A stretch of DNA of 64,000 nucleotides from assembly GCF_000763805.1 (NCBI RefSeq), contig NZ_JRKS01000009.1, forward strand, positions 1-64,000. The letters run 5' to 3'. The translations under genes were made by a program, and so were the position numbers. Every line of letters starts with the position of its first letter. The first letter of the stretch is position 1. The notes beneath the pieces are model-generated. The model saw nothing but the letters and a program-made list of their open reading frames with translations. It had not been told where the DNA came from and searched no databases. Shown in pieces: positions 38,282 through 54,632 of this stretch. The DNA is from Paracoccus sphaerophysae. Lineage in GTDB: Bacteria; Pseudomonadota; Alphaproteobacteria; Rhodobacterales; Rhodobacteraceae.

Positions 38282-39222
38282 CACGCCCCCTGCCGCAGCT
38301 GGGTCTCGCGCCAGATCGAATACAGCCCCGCCGCCACGACCAGCGCCGATCCGGCCCAGGTCCACGCGTCGGGCCATTCGCCGAACACCAGCATCCCGAC
38401 CACGATCGCGAACAGCAGCGAGGTATAGCGGAAGGGCGAGACAAACCCGACCTCGCCCACCCGCATCACCGCGACGGCCGTCTGATAGCCGATGGCGAGG
38501 AAGCCCGTCGCGATGGCAAGGCCGGTCCACTCGGCCCGGGTCGGCCAGCGCCAGGCGCCCTCGGCGGGCAGGAAGGGGGCGGCCACGGTCACGAACAGCG
38601 CCGCCGAAAAGGCGATGGTGCTGGACCGCATCCCGACCGAGACGCCCCGCGTGGTAATCTCGCGCACCACGATCAGCAGGACCGAGGCGAGGGCGACCAG
38701 CGACCAGACCGAAAAGGCGCTGCTGCCGGGACGCAGGATCAGCAGTACACCGATCATGCCGACCCCCACGGCGGTCAGCCGCCGCCAGCCCAGCCGTTCG
38801 CGGAACACCACCGCGGCGGCCAGCATCACCAGCAGGGGCAGCGACTGCATGATCGCCGACAGGTCCCCCAGCGCCAGGTGCTGCAGCGCGATGAGATAGA
38901 GGAAGGTCGAGGCGACCTCGGCCACCCCGCGCCAGGCCAGCAGCCGGCGGTCGCGCGGATCGCGAGGCCACCAGTCCACGCCGCCGTCGCGCTGCGCCAG
39001 CACCCACAGCATCGCCGTGACCGCCAGCCCACGCAGCAGCACGGCCTGCGGCAGCGGCAGGGTCTGGGTCACGAACTTGATCGCCGCGTCGTTGCAGACG
39101 AACGCCGCCATGGACAGCACCATCAGCGCCGCACCGCGCAGGTTGTCGCCCTCTCGGGTCCGGGCCGGAGGCTCGGATCGCGGCTTGGCGCGGCGGTTGA
39201 CGGACAGAAGGGGCGTGCGCAT
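38281..39222 (-). CDS. EamA/DMT-family transporter
   Basis: A 313-residue protein with about ten hydrophobic helices in two EamA repeats (LRGAALMVLSMAAFVCNDAA in the first; VWSLVALASVLLIVVREITT opening the second). These are drug/metabolite exporters of unknown substrate. The ATG at 39222 is preferred to an upstream TTG. It is co-transcribed with the glycosyltransferase gene, and its start is about 95 bp beyond the rpoC terminator. Confidence 0.88.
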   Translation of the reverse strand: MRTPLLSVNRRAKPRSEPPARTREGDNLRGAALMVLSMAAFVCNDAAIKFVTQTLPLPQAVLLRGLAVTAMLWVLAQRDGGVDWWPRDPRDRRLLAWRGVAEVASTFLYLIALQHLALGDLSAIMQSLPLLVMLAAAVVFRERLGWRRLTAVGVGMIGVLLILRPGSSAFSVWSLVALASVLLIVVREITTRGVSVGMRSSTIAFSAALFVTVAAPFLPAEGAWRWPTRAEWTGLAIATGFLAIGYQTAVAVMRVGEVGFVSPFRYTSLLFAIVVGMLVFGEWPDAWTWAGSALVVAAGLYSIWRETQLRQGA

Positions 39223-39315
39223 GGCATTTCGGGGCAAAGGGGGCTGCTGCCGCCCTAGCCCGGACGCGCCGGCTTTGAAAGCCCGCGCGGCGCGCGGCGG
39301 CCCCCGCCGGCCATG

Positions 39316-39347
39316 AAAAAGGGCCCGGCATCGCTGCCGGGCCCTTT
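39316..39347 (-). terminator. Terminator after rpoC
   Basis: A 13-bp perfect stem (AAAGGGCCCGGCA and its complement) with loop GCGA, then TTTTTC on the minus strand, 20 bp after the rpoC stop. Confidence 0.92.
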
Positions 39348-39366
39348 GGTCGTCAGGGTATCAGGA

Positions 39367-43620
<4,254 letters not shown>

Positions 43621-43694
43621 CTGCATTTCCTAATGGCGGAGCGTTGAGGGGGGCGGCGGGTGCGGGACGGGCGCGCACCCCACGGCGGCGGCCG

Positions 43695-47849
<4,155 letters not shown>

Positions 47850-48060
47850 GGGGTTCAAATGCCTTTCGTCATCGCACGCGGGGGATCGTCGGGGCCCGAT
47901 CCGCGGCGTGCTTGCGACCTTATGTGGGCGCGGTTCCATTCGTGCCCGGCGTCCCACCGCCCGGCTCCCGAACCGCAAACTCGCCCAAAGGGAACCTCGA
48001 CGCCCAGATATGGGCACGAATCGAGCGTCCTTCAAGACGGGCCTGCTTCAACACGGCGTC

Positions 48061-48092
48061 GGCAGGGACCGGGAAATCCCCGGACCCTGCCC
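48061..48092 (-). repeat. Hairpin in the rplL-rpoB gap
   Basis: GGCAGGG pairs with CCCTGCC, extended by a G/C-rich inner stem with one mismatch, without a T-run. The place matches the attenuator/processing region known between rplL and rpoB in E. coli, which lowers polymerase relative to L7/L12 output; the role here is inferred. Confidence 0.5.
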
Positions 48093-48119
48093 TGCAGTCC
48101 TACGCAATCCGCGAACGGA

Positions 48120-48497
48120 TTACTTCAGCTCGACCTTGGCGCCAGCCGCTTCGAGCTTCTTCTTCATTTCTTCGGCGTCGGCTTTCGAGGCACCCTCTTT
48201 CACCTTGCCGCCGGCTTCGACCAGGTCCTTGGCCTCTTTCAGGCCCAGGCCGGTGATGCCGCGCACTTCCTTGATCACGTTGATCTTGTTGGCGCCGGCG
48301 TCGGTCAGGACGACGTCGAATTCGGTCTTTTCTTCCTCGACGGGGGCGGCAGCGCCACCGACCGGGCCGGCCATCATGACGGCGCCACCGGCGGCCGGCT
48401 CGATGCCGTATTCGTCTTTCAGGATCGTCTTCAGCTCCTGCGCTTCCAGCAGGGTCAGACCGACGATTTCTTCGGCGAGTTTCTTCAGATCAGCCAT
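48120..48497 (-). CDS. rplL: 50S ribosomal protein L7/L12
   Basis: A 125-residue stalk protein: the N-terminal dimerisation helices ([20 protein letters not shown]), the Ala/Gly/Pro hinge, and the C-terminal domain [20 protein letters not shown] with [12 protein letters not shown]. It recruits EF-Tu and EF-G. It lies 66 bp after rplJ. Confidence 0.99.
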   Translation of the reverse strand: MADLKKLAEEIVGLTLLEAQELKTILKDEYGIEPAAGGAVMMAGPVGGAAAPVEEEKTEFDVVLTDAGANKINVIKEVRGITGLGLKEAKDLVEAGGKVKEGASKADAEEMKKKLEAAGAKVELK

Positions 48498-48563
48498 TTT
48501 TCCGTTCTTTCAACTGATGTTCCAACGTCTGGGCATGACACCCCACGACGGGACGGGATTGCC

Positions 48564-49079
48564 TTACGCAGCCTCGCGCTCTTCGAGCGTCGACAGGATG
48601 CCCGCGATGTTGCTGGCAGGAGCGCCGATCGCGCCCGCGATGTTCGACGCCGGGGCACCCAGGCACGCCACGATCGAAGCGATGAGCTCCTCGCGCGACG
48701 GCATCTGTGCCACGGCCTTCACACCGGCCGGGTCCAGAGCGTTCTCGCCCATCGCGCCGCCAAGGATCACGAACTTGTCGTTGGTCTTGGCATACGCATC
48801 CGCAACCTTGGCCGCAGCCACGGGGTCGTCGGAGAAGGCGAGAACGGTCATGCCCGTCAGGTAATCGGCGATCGAAGCCGCCGGTTTACCGTCAAGGGCG
48901 ATCTTGGCGAGCCTGTTCTTGGCAACGCGGACAGCACCGCCTGCATCGCGCATCTGCGCGCGCAGGGCCTGCATTTCGGCAACCGTCATCCCTTCGTAGC
49001 GGGCAACCACCACGACGCCAGAGCTTTCAAAGATCTGGCCGAGTTCCTCGACCACCTGTTCTTTTTGGGCTCTATCCAC
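48564..49079 (-). CDS. rplJ: 50S ribosomal protein L10
   Basis: A 171-residue L10: [20 protein letters not shown], then [20 protein letters not shown] and [12 protein letters not shown], with the C-terminal helix for L12 dimers ([14 protein letters not shown]). It begins at GTG 49079. L10 with L12 binds the leader of this operon in many bacteria; a 210-base structured leader is present. Confidence 0.97.
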   Translation of the reverse strand: MDRAQKEQVVEELGQIFESSGVVVVARYEGMTVAEMQALRAQMRDAGGAVRVAKNRLAKIALDGKPAASIADYLTGMTVLAFSDDPVAAAKVADAYAKTNDKFVILGGAMGENALDPAGVKAVAQMPSREELIASIVACLGAPASNIAGAIGAPASNIAGILSTLEEREAA

Positions 49080-49296
49080 GGTTCACTCCACGTTGGGGGT
49101 TTCCCCCCGGCTCTCTTGTCCATGCCGCCTTGGGCGACGGCACGGGCGGGTCCGCATGATGGACCCGAGATCGCCCGAAAGGTGGAACCTCACGGAAAAA
49201 CTCGAACTTCCATCTCGGGAAGGACTTAGCGGCGCGAACGCCCGCCCTCCGTCTCGGACAGACACCCCGAATCACGGGACCCGGGGTGAAGCCGGC
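49080..49296 (-). promoter_or_regulatory. rplJL leader, candidate L10 autoregulatory element
   Basis: This untranslated leader of about 210 bases precedes rplJ. It contains the hairpin CGGGTCC/GGACCCG (49147-49167) and other G/C-rich pairings. Its place and length fit the L10-leader class of ribosomal autoregulation. I cannot match it base by base to that family. Confidence 0.4.
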
Positions 49297-49325
49297 CTGA
49301 TACAAAGCGGCAGGCCGGATGGCAA
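49297..49325 (-). promoter_or_regulatory. Predicted rplJ-rpoBC promoter
   Basis: Minus-strand TTGCCA (49325-49320), 17-base spacer, TATCAG (49302-49297), separating rplJL-rpoBC from rplKA. The spacer lies in the inverted repeat CCGGCCT/AGGCCGG. Confidence 0.6.
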
Positions 49326-49327
49326 GG

Positions 49328-49364
49328 GGCGGTCCCGGGTCCCCCCGATGGGGCCGGGACCGCC
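49328..49364 (-). terminator. Hairpin after rplA
   Basis: An 11-bp perfect stem (GGCGGTCCCGG and its complement) seven bases after the rplA stop, without a T-run. It probably ends or stabilises the rplKA transcript just before the rplJ promoter. Confidence 0.6.
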
Positions 49365-49371
49365 AAGGATA

Positions 49372-50070
49372 TCAGGCCTGGCTGGCCGAGGTCAGGTCCA
49401 GCGACACGCCCGGACCCATGGTCGAGCTGATCGAGACCTTTTTCAGATACGTGCCCTTGGCGCCGGTCGGCTTGGCCTTGTTCACCGCGTCCACGAAGGC
49501 GCGGATGTTCTCGGCCAGCTTGGCGTCGTCGAACGAGGCCTTGCCGACGCCGGCGTGCACGACGCCCGCCTTTTCGGCCTTGAACTGGACCTCACCGCCC
49601 TTGGCGGCCTCGACGGCGGTCTTGACGTCCATTGTCACGGTGCCGACCTTGGGGTTCGGCATCAGGTTGCGCGGCCCGAGGATCTTCCCCAGCCGGCCGA
49701 CCAACGGCATCATGTCCGGGGTGGCGATCACCCGGTCAAAGTCCAGGTTGCCGCCCTGGATCGATTCGACCAGGTCTTCCGCACCGACGACTTCGGCGCC
49801 GGCGGCCTTGGCTTCCTCGGCCTTGGGGCCGCGGGCGAAGACGGCGACGCGGACGTCCTTGCCGGTGCCGTTGGGCAGCTGGACCACGCCGCGGACCATC
49901 TGGTCGGCGTGCCGCGGGTCGACGCCCAGGTTCATCGCGATCTCGACCGTCTCGTCGAATTTGGCGGTAGCGTTGGCCTTGACCAGCGCGACGGCCTCCT
50001 CGACCGGCAGATACGACTTGCCCTCGAACGCGGCGCGGGCGGCGGCCTTCTTCTTTGCGATCTTTGCCAT
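49372..50070 (-). CDS. rplA: 50S ribosomal protein L1
   Basis: A 232-residue L1 of the mobile E-site stalk: [20 protein letters not shown], then [39 protein letters not shown] and [10 protein letters not shown] at the end. It is 5 bp after rplK. L1 commonly represses rplKA by binding upstream of rplK. Confidence 0.98.
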   Translation of the reverse strand: MAKIAKKKAAARAAFEGKSYLPVEEAVALVKANATAKFDETVEIAMNLGVDPRHADQMVRGVVQLPNGTGKDVRVAVFARGPKAEEAKAAGAEVVGAEDLVESIQGGNLDFDRVIATPDMMPLVGRLGKILGPRNLMPNPKVGTVTMDVKTAVEAAKGGEVQFKAEKAGVVHAGVGKASFDDAKLAENIRAFVDAVNKAKPTGAKGTYLKKVSISSTMGPGVSLDLTSASQA

Positions 50071-50075
50071 GACAA

Positions 50076-50528
50076 TCAGCCCTTCACTTCGATGCCGATG
50101 GACCGGGCCGACCCGAGCACGATCTGCATCGCCGCCTCGATGTCGTTGGCCGACAGGTCCTTCATCTTGGCCTCGGCGATCTCGCGGACCTGCTTGACGG
50201 TCACGGTGCCGGCGGTCGCCCGGCCGGGCTTTTCCGAGCCCTTGGCGCGGTTGCGCTTGCCGACCGGCTTCAGCCCGGCAGCCTTCTTGAGCAGGAACGA
50301 CGCGGGCGGCGTCTTGGTCTCGAAGGTGAACGACTTGTCCGCGTAGTAGGTGATGACGACCGGCGTCGGGGCGCCCGGCTCCATCTCCTGCGTGCGGGCG
50401 TTGAACGCCTTGCAGAATTCCATGATGTTGATGCCGCGCTGGCCCAGTGCGGGGCCGACGGGCGGGGACGGGTTCGCCTGACCCGCCTTGATCTGCAGCT
50501 TGAGGCTGCCGACGACTTTCTTGGCCAT
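50076..50528 (-). CDS. rplK: 50S ribosomal protein L11
   Basis: A 150-residue L11, some eight longer than in E. coli: [40 protein letters not shown] and C-terminal [20 protein letters not shown]. It binds the GTPase-associated centre and is the thiostrepton target. The 74-bp gap from nusG carries a GGCCCCCGAGGGGGC hairpin followed by GTGATGA, which resembles an L1 mRNA site; this is a guess. Confidence 0.97.
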   Translation of the reverse strand: MAKKVVGSLKLQIKAGQANPSPPVGPALGQRGINIMEFCKAFNARTQEMEPGAPTPVVITYYADKSFTFETKTPPASFLLKKAAGLKPVGKRNRAKGSEKPGRATAGTVTVKQVREIAEAKMKDLSANDIEAAMQIVLGSARSIGIEVKG

Positions 50529-50602
50529 CTGGCCTTCTCCTTTTCATCACGCCCCCCTCGGGGGCCGATATAGCGGTGCGGCTCACGCCTCCCGCCGCGA
50601 CA

Positions 50603-51142
50603 TCACGCGGACTTGGCGACCTGCGTGAATTCCAGTTCGACCGGCGTCGGCCGGCCAAAGATCGACACCGTGACCTTGATCCGGCTGGCGGCGTCGTCGA
50701 CTTCCTCGACCATGCCCGAGAAGCCCTCGAACGGGCCGTCGGTCACGTTCACCTTCTCGCCGACCTCGAAGCGGATCAGGTTGCGTGGCGCCACCTCGAC
50801 CCCGCCCTGGCCCGACCGGGACAGCATCTGGTTCACCTCGTCGTCGCGCATCGGCATCGGCTTGCCCTGCGCGCCCAGGAACCCGGTGACCCGGTTGATC
50901 GAGTTCACCAGGTGGTGGGTCTTGTCCGACAGGTCCATGTGCACCAGCACATAGCCGGGCATGAAGCGACGTTCCGACGTCACCTTCTTGCCGCGGCGGA
51001 TCTCGATCACTTCCTCGGTCGGGACGACCACGTCGTCGATCTCGTCCTCCATGCCCTTTTCGGCGGCGGCCTGGCGGATCGCCTCGGCCACCTTCTTTTC
51101 GAAATTGGACAGGACGCTGACCGAATACCAACGCTTTGCCAT
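50603..51142 (-). CDS. nusG: Transcription termination/antitermination factor NusG
   Basis: A 179-residue Nus[21 protein letters not shown], then [20 protein letters not shown] in the NGN domain, and the KOW domain [20 protein letters not shown] with [14 protein letters not shown]. It links RNA polymerase to Rho or to the ribosome. It follows secE after 214 bp. Confidence 0.98.
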   Translation of the reverse strand: MAKRWYSVSVLSNFEKKVAEAIRQAAAEKGMEDEIDDVVVPTEEVIEIRRGKKVTSERRFMPGYVLVHMDLSDKTHHLVNSINRVTGFLGAQGKPMPMRDDEVNQMLSRSGQGGVEVAPRNLIRFEVGEKVNVTDGPFEGFSGMVEEVDDAASRIKVTVSIFGRPTPVELEFTQVAKSA

Positions 51143-51257
51143 CGCCTGAATCGTCCCCTGCTATTCCTTGGTTTCGCACCCGCATGTGCCGGGCGCGCAG
51201 CCCGAAAACTGAAACGGCGCGCATACCGAATCGATGCACGCCGACAGCCGGGCAAGT

Positions 51258-51276
51258 CGGGCGGACATATCCGCCC
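51258..51276 (-). repeat. Hairpin in the secE-nusG gap
   Basis: GGGCGGA-CATA-TCCGCCC, a perfect 7-bp stem, lies in the 214-bp gap together with two copies of GATTGCAA. No T-run follows. A partial terminator or processing site is possible. No gene is seen in the gap. Confidence 0.4.
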
Positions 51277-51356
51277 CCCGCCCTGATTGCAACCCGCCGC
51301 GATTGCAAGCGGGGTCGCCCCCGCCTGCGTCGGCCCCCGCGTCCGTCCCGTTCGGG

Positions 51357-51548
51357 TCAGCCGACCGCCTGCAGCACCACCGACAGCCCGCCGCGGATCA
51401 GCAGATCGACCAGGAAGAAGAACACGCTGAACAGCGCCGCCATGATGAACACCATGATCGTGGTGGTCACCACCTCGCGCCGGGTCGGCCAGACGATCTT
51501 GGCGGCCTCGGCACGGACCTGGCTGATGAACTGGGCGGGGTTGGCCAT
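51357..51548 (-). CDS. secE: Preprotein translocase subunit SecE
   Basis: A 63-residue SecE of the short, single-helix type: MANPAQFISQVRAEAAKIVW followed by PTRREVVTTTIMVFIMAALF, the conserved amphipathic helix plus membrane helix. It clamps SecY. The ATG at 51548 has an AAGGAG site. Confidence 0.96.
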   Translation of the reverse strand: MANPAQFISQVRAEAAKIVWPTRREVVTTTIMVFIMAALFSVFFFLVDLLIRGGLSVVLQAVG

Positions 51549-51576
51549 GTCGGCTCCTTGGCGGAATTGCTGGCGC

Positions 51577-51605
51577 GAGATAAGCCGCCAGTCCGCCGAA
51601 GGCAA
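51577..51605 (-). promoter_or_regulatory. Predicted secE-nusG promoter
   Basis: Minus-strand TTGCCT (51605-51600), 17-base spacer, TATCTC (51582-51577), directly after the hairpin CCGGGG/CCCCGG (51612-51628) that follows the TauE gene. Confidence 0.55.
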
Positions 51606-51628
51606 GGCCGGCCGGGGAATGGCCCCGG

Positions 51629-52405
51629 TCAGATCAGCCGCGCGGTCTGATAGATCGCCAGCGCGCAGATCAGGATGCCGACCATCACCATCAGTACTTG
51701 GTGCGGGATCAGCTTGACGAGGTAACCGGCAAGCGGCGCCGCCAGCAGCCCGCCAACGATGAGCCCCAGCACCGCCGCGCCGTGGGCGGACAGCTCGTCG
51801 ATCGCACCCCAATGGCCGCTGAGGATGGCGGCGAGGAACGCCGCCGACACCGCCGAGGTCAGGAAGAACTCGGCCGCGTTCACGGTCCCGATCACCTCGC
51901 GCGGGGCGCCGCCCGACCCGATCAGCCCGGTCGAGACGGTTGGCCCCCAGCCGCCCCCGCCGGCCGCGTCCATGAAGCCCCCGACGAGGCCCAGCCCGCC
52001 CGCGAAGCCCCGCGAATGTTCGTGGTACCGCCCCGGCTGCCGCCAGGCGCGGAACAGGATGTACAGCCCCATGATGCCCAGATAGACGGCCATCACCGGC
52101 CGCATGAACGATGCGTCCACCGTCGTGAGGATATAGGTTCCCAGCACCCCGCCGGCGACGCCCGCGGGCATCAGCGCCCAGAACAGCCGCCAGTTGACGT
52201 TGCGATGCGCGATGTGGCTGGACGCGCTGGCCCCGGTCGTAAAGACCTCTGCCGCGTGGACGCTGGCCGAGGCCACCGCCGGCGCCACGCCGAAGCTCAG
52301 CAGGACCGACGACGACACGACCCCGTAGGCCATGCCCAGCGCCCCGTCGACGAGCTGCGCCAGAAACCCGACCGCAGCGAACAAGAAGAAGCTGTCACCC
52401 ATCAT
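51629..52405 (-). CDS. TauE/SafE-family membrane transporter
   Basis: A 258-residue protein with eight hydrophobic segments in two repeats; FLAQLVDGALGMAYGVVSSS and GLVGGFMDAAGGGGWGPTVS are the two family signatures. Members export sulfite, sulfoacetate or other sulfur anions. The Rrf2 regulator gene lies directly upstream on the same strand, with a palindrome in the gap, so the pair probably answers to sulfur or Fe-S stress. It is placed between tRNA-Trp and secE. Confidence 0.9.
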   Translation of the reverse strand: MMGDSFFLFAAVGFLAQLVDGALGMAYGVVSSSVLLSFGVAPAVASASVHAAEVFTTGASASSHIAHRNVNWRLFWALMPAGVAGGVLGTYILTTVDASFMRPVMAVYLGIMGLYILFRAWRQPGRYHEHSRGFAGGLGLVGGFMDAAGGGGWGPTVSTGLIGSGGAPREVIGTVNAAEFFLTSAVSAAFLAAILSGHWGAIDELSAHGAAVLGLIVGGLLAAPLAGYLVKLIPHQVLMVMVGILICALAIYQTARLI

Positions 52406-52447
52406 GAGTGCTCCCGATGTGATTCGGGGCGGATTTAAACACGATTT

Positions 52448-52463
52448 CCTACTATGTAATAGG
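52448..52463 (-). promoter_or_regulatory. Candidate Rrf2 operator upstream of the TauE gene
   Basis: CCTACTATGTAATAGG is a 16-base palindrome with a single mismatch pair in an AT-rich island, 43 bp upstream of the TauE start, near promoter-like TTACAT and TAAATC boxes. It is the only AT-rich patch in this stretch. Confidence 0.6.
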
Positions 52464-52516
52464 ATAATTATGCGTGCCGGCGACAGGCGGCGGCCTCGCC
52501 GTCTCGCAAGAGGGAA

Positions 52517-52945
52517 TTACGCCGGCAAGTCCGGGGATTGCTGCGCCACGGCCTGCGCCAGCGATGTGCCCTCGAGCCGGGCGGCGGTGGCGTCGCGCAC
52601 GGCGATCAGCACCGGGCGGATCTCGCAGGTCTCGATCGAACGGCAGTCGGGACAGGGGCGGAAGGCGGTCTGGCTGGCACAGGGCGCCAGCGCCAGCGGT
52701 CCGTCGATGGCGCGCAGCACCTCGGCAAAGCTGATCTCGGCCGGGCCGCGGGCCAGCACATAGCCCCCGGTCGGGCCGCGCTTGCCGATCACCAGGTCGC
52801 GGGCCTTCAGCTGGGCGAGGATCTGTTCCAGGAACTTGCGCGGAATCCGTTCCGCCTCGGCGATCTCGGCGGCGGTCACGCTGCCGTCCTGGCGGGCGAG
52901 ATACAGCATCGCGTGCAGCGCGTGGCGGGACTTCTGGGACAGCAT
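52517..52945 (-). CDS. Rrf2-family transcriptional regulator with a four-cysteine cluster
   Basis: A 142-residue winged-helix regulator: MLSQKSRHALHAMLYLARQD, the recognition helix IPRKFLEQILAQLKARDLVI and the wing GKRGPTGGYVLARGP. The effector region has C89, C98, C101 and C107 (APCASQTAFRPCPDCRS). IscR/NsrR-type members use three such cysteines for a Fe-S cluster, so a cluster is likely here, but the spacing differs. The gene precedes the TauE transporter. Confidence 0.88.
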   Translation of the reverse strand: MLSQKSRHALHAMLYLARQDGSVTAAEIAEAERIPRKFLEQILAQLKARDLVIGKRGPTGGYVLARGPAEISFAEVLRAIDGPLALAPCASQTAFRPCPDCRSIETCEIRPVLIAVRDATAARLEGTSLAQAVAQQSPDLPA

Positions 52946-53000
52946 GGTCCGGCTGTAAGCCGCGCGCGCCCCCCGTGCAAGCGTCGCGGCCCACGGCGCC

Positions 53001-53876
53001 TCAGGGCCGCAGCAGGGTCACCCCGTCGATCCGCGACAGCCGGTCGATGTCCTGACGATAGCTCTCGAGGCAGCGGTCCCGTGTCGCCGCATCGGCCACC
53101 GACAGCGGCCGCGCATCGCCGCCGCGGGGGAAACGCGTCTTGGCTTCACGCGCGATGGTCACCGGATCGCCGTTCGCGTCGGCCGCAAGGCGGCGCAGGA
53201 TCTCGTCATAGGCCGCCTGCGACAGCCCCACCACCGCCGGCGGCGGATTGTCCGCATACCGCGCCACCGCCTCGGGCAGCATCGCGCGCAGGACGGCACC
53301 GCGCACCGCGGCATGATCCTCGTGCCGCCAGACCACCACCTGCGCCACGCCGCGCACCGACAGCAGCCGCTCGGCCAGCCCGCTCCACGACAGGGCGGCG
53401 GGGTCGAAGCCGTCGGTGTATTCGCCGAAATCCAGCTCGTGCCCGCCCTGCACCTCCATCGAGAAGGCCGAGGTCAGGAAGCTCAAAGGCTCGCGCACGC
53501 CCATGAACAGCACCGCCGGGCGGCGGCGCATGATCGCGCACAGCCGGTCCATGCGCCGCACCGCGTTGGGATAGACGCCCTCGGGACCCATCAGCCCCTC
53601 GCGCCGGATCGAGCCGAGTGTGTTTTCCTCAGACAGCAGGATGTGCGGCCAGATCTCGCTGGCCTGGTCCATCCGCCGCCGCCAGGGCGACCGCCGCCGC
53701 GCCGCCGCGGGGCCGTTTTCCAGCAAGCTGTCCAGCCGGTGACCGGGCCGGCGCAGGGCCCGCATGTCCAGATACATGATCCCGGCCGCCGTCATTCGGG
53801 GCCACAGCCCGCGCAACGTCTGCTGGGTATGAGTGCTTGCGGTCTTGTGGGCGCCGACATGGATGGTCAGGGCCAT
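53001..53876 (-). CDS. Sulfotransferase-like P-loop protein
   Basis: A 291-residue protein with IHVGAHKTASTHTQQTL at the N-terminus, the 5'-phosphosulfate-binding loop pattern of bacterial sulfotransferases (G-x-H-K-T-x-S-T). A second motif FMGVREPLSFLTSAFS fits the 3'-phosphate-binding R-x-P-x8-S motif. The target (polysaccharide or lipid) is unknown. It starts 25 bp after tRNA-Trp and is followed by the Rrf2 gene 55 bp further, possibly in one transcript. Confidence 0.75.
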   Translation of the reverse strand: MALTIHVGAHKTASTHTQQTLRGLWPRMTAAGIMYLDMRALRRPGHRLDSLLENGPAAARRRSPWRRRMDQASEIWPHILLSEENTLGSIRREGLMGPEGVYPNAVRRMDRLCAIMRRRPAVLFMGVREPLSFLTSAFSMEVQGGHELDFGEYTDGFDPAALSWSGLAERLLSVRGVAQVVVWRHEDHAAVRGAVLRAMLPEAVARYADNPPPAVVGLSQAAYDEILRRLAADANGDPVTIAREAKTRFPRGGDARPLSVADAATRDRCLESYRQDIDRLSRIDGVTLLRP

Positions 53877-53901
53877 GCGGCTGTCCGATCCTGTCTGCGG
53901 C

Positions 53902-53977
53902 TGGCAGGGGTTGGGGGACTCGAACCCACGACCCTCGGTTTTGGAGACCGATGCTCTACCAACTGAGCTAAACCCCT
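53902..53977 (-). tRNA. tRNA-Trp (anticodon CCA)
   Basis: A 76-base cloverleaf. AGGGGTT pairs with AACCCCT, CCA is encoded, and the anticodon stem TCGGT/ACCGA encloses CTCCAAA, giving CCA. tRNA-Trp next to secE-nusG is a common alphaproteobacterial order; here three genes intervene. Confidence 0.97.
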
Positions 53978-53989
53978 AAGCCGACCGCC

Positions 53990-54018
53990 CGATTACGGCA
54001 CCGCTGGGGTCAACGCAA
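53990..54018 (-). promoter_or_regulatory. Predicted promoter of tRNA-Trp
   Basis: Minus-strand TTGCGT (54018-54013), 17-base spacer, TAATCG (53995-53990), 12 bases before the mature tRNA. Confidence 0.5.
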
Positions 54019-54125
54019 GAGCCATGGCACCGCCCGCTGGCCGAAAGATACGCCCCCGGCCCCGGCCCAGGCCGTCGGCGAGCCGGCGCAGCGACCTGTC
54101 GCTGCACCCGCCGCCGCCAGCCAGC

Positions 54126-54500
54126 CTATCGCCGGAACCGGATATTGCAGTTTTTCTGCATGTTCGCGTTTTCGATCGCCTGCATCTCGCCCTTAAGACG
54201 CGCGACCTCGCCCGCCTGTGCGCCGTCGCCCTTGATCATGAACAGCGCCGGCCAGAACAGCACCGTCGCCACGCCTGCCGCCAAGGCGTCGTTGTCAGCC
54301 TTCTTGTCCTGCGCCGCCGCTGCCTGCGCCGCGCGATTGGCGACACTCTGCGCCTCGGTCGCAAGCTGCCGGCAGGACAGCCCCGAATACATCGTCGGCG
54401 ACACGAAGCTGGCCGCGATCTGGTCGGACTTGTTCGCGCAACCCGCCGTCGCCACCGGCAGCGCAGCGATCACGGCGATCTTGATCAGACTGATTTTCAT
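54126..54500 (-). CDS. Conserved small lipoprotein of unknown function
   Basis: A 124-residue protein. MKISLIKIAVIAALPVATAGC is a signal with a lipobox (Cys 21). The mature part is helical, with SCRQLATEAQSVANRAAQAA, a hydrophobic middle (AAGVATVLFWPALFMIKGD) and a coiled-coil end before MQKNCNIRFRR. I recognise the general pattern from alphaproteobacterial lipoproteins without known role. It is monocistronic, between tRNA-Trp and the ABC exporter. Confidence 0.75.
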   Translation of the reverse strand: MKISLIKIAVIAALPVATAGCANKSDQIAASFVSPTMYSGLSCRQLATEAQSVANRAAQAAAAQDKKADNDALAAGVATVLFWPALFMIKGDGAQAGEVARLKGEMQAIENANMQKNCNIRFRR

Positions 54501-54632
54501 GTGGAATCTCCCATCCATTACCCGCCCAGGGGTCTAGACGGCGAGACCGAACATCCCGTTAACGGCGCTCGCCCGAGCGCGACCGTTAAACCTCGAATTT
54601 GAGGGGATCTGGTGGCAAGGCCCCCGCCGCTG

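Noticed and set aside
51143-51356. A gene in the secE-nusG gap
   Set aside because: Short frames are present on both strands but none has a start with a ribosome site or a recognisable product; only a hairpin and a GATTGCAA pair are seen.
53902-53977. tRNA-Trp as the attachment site of an integrated element
   Set aside because: No integrase gene is nearby and I found no second copy of the tRNA 3' end in the flanking 8 kb.
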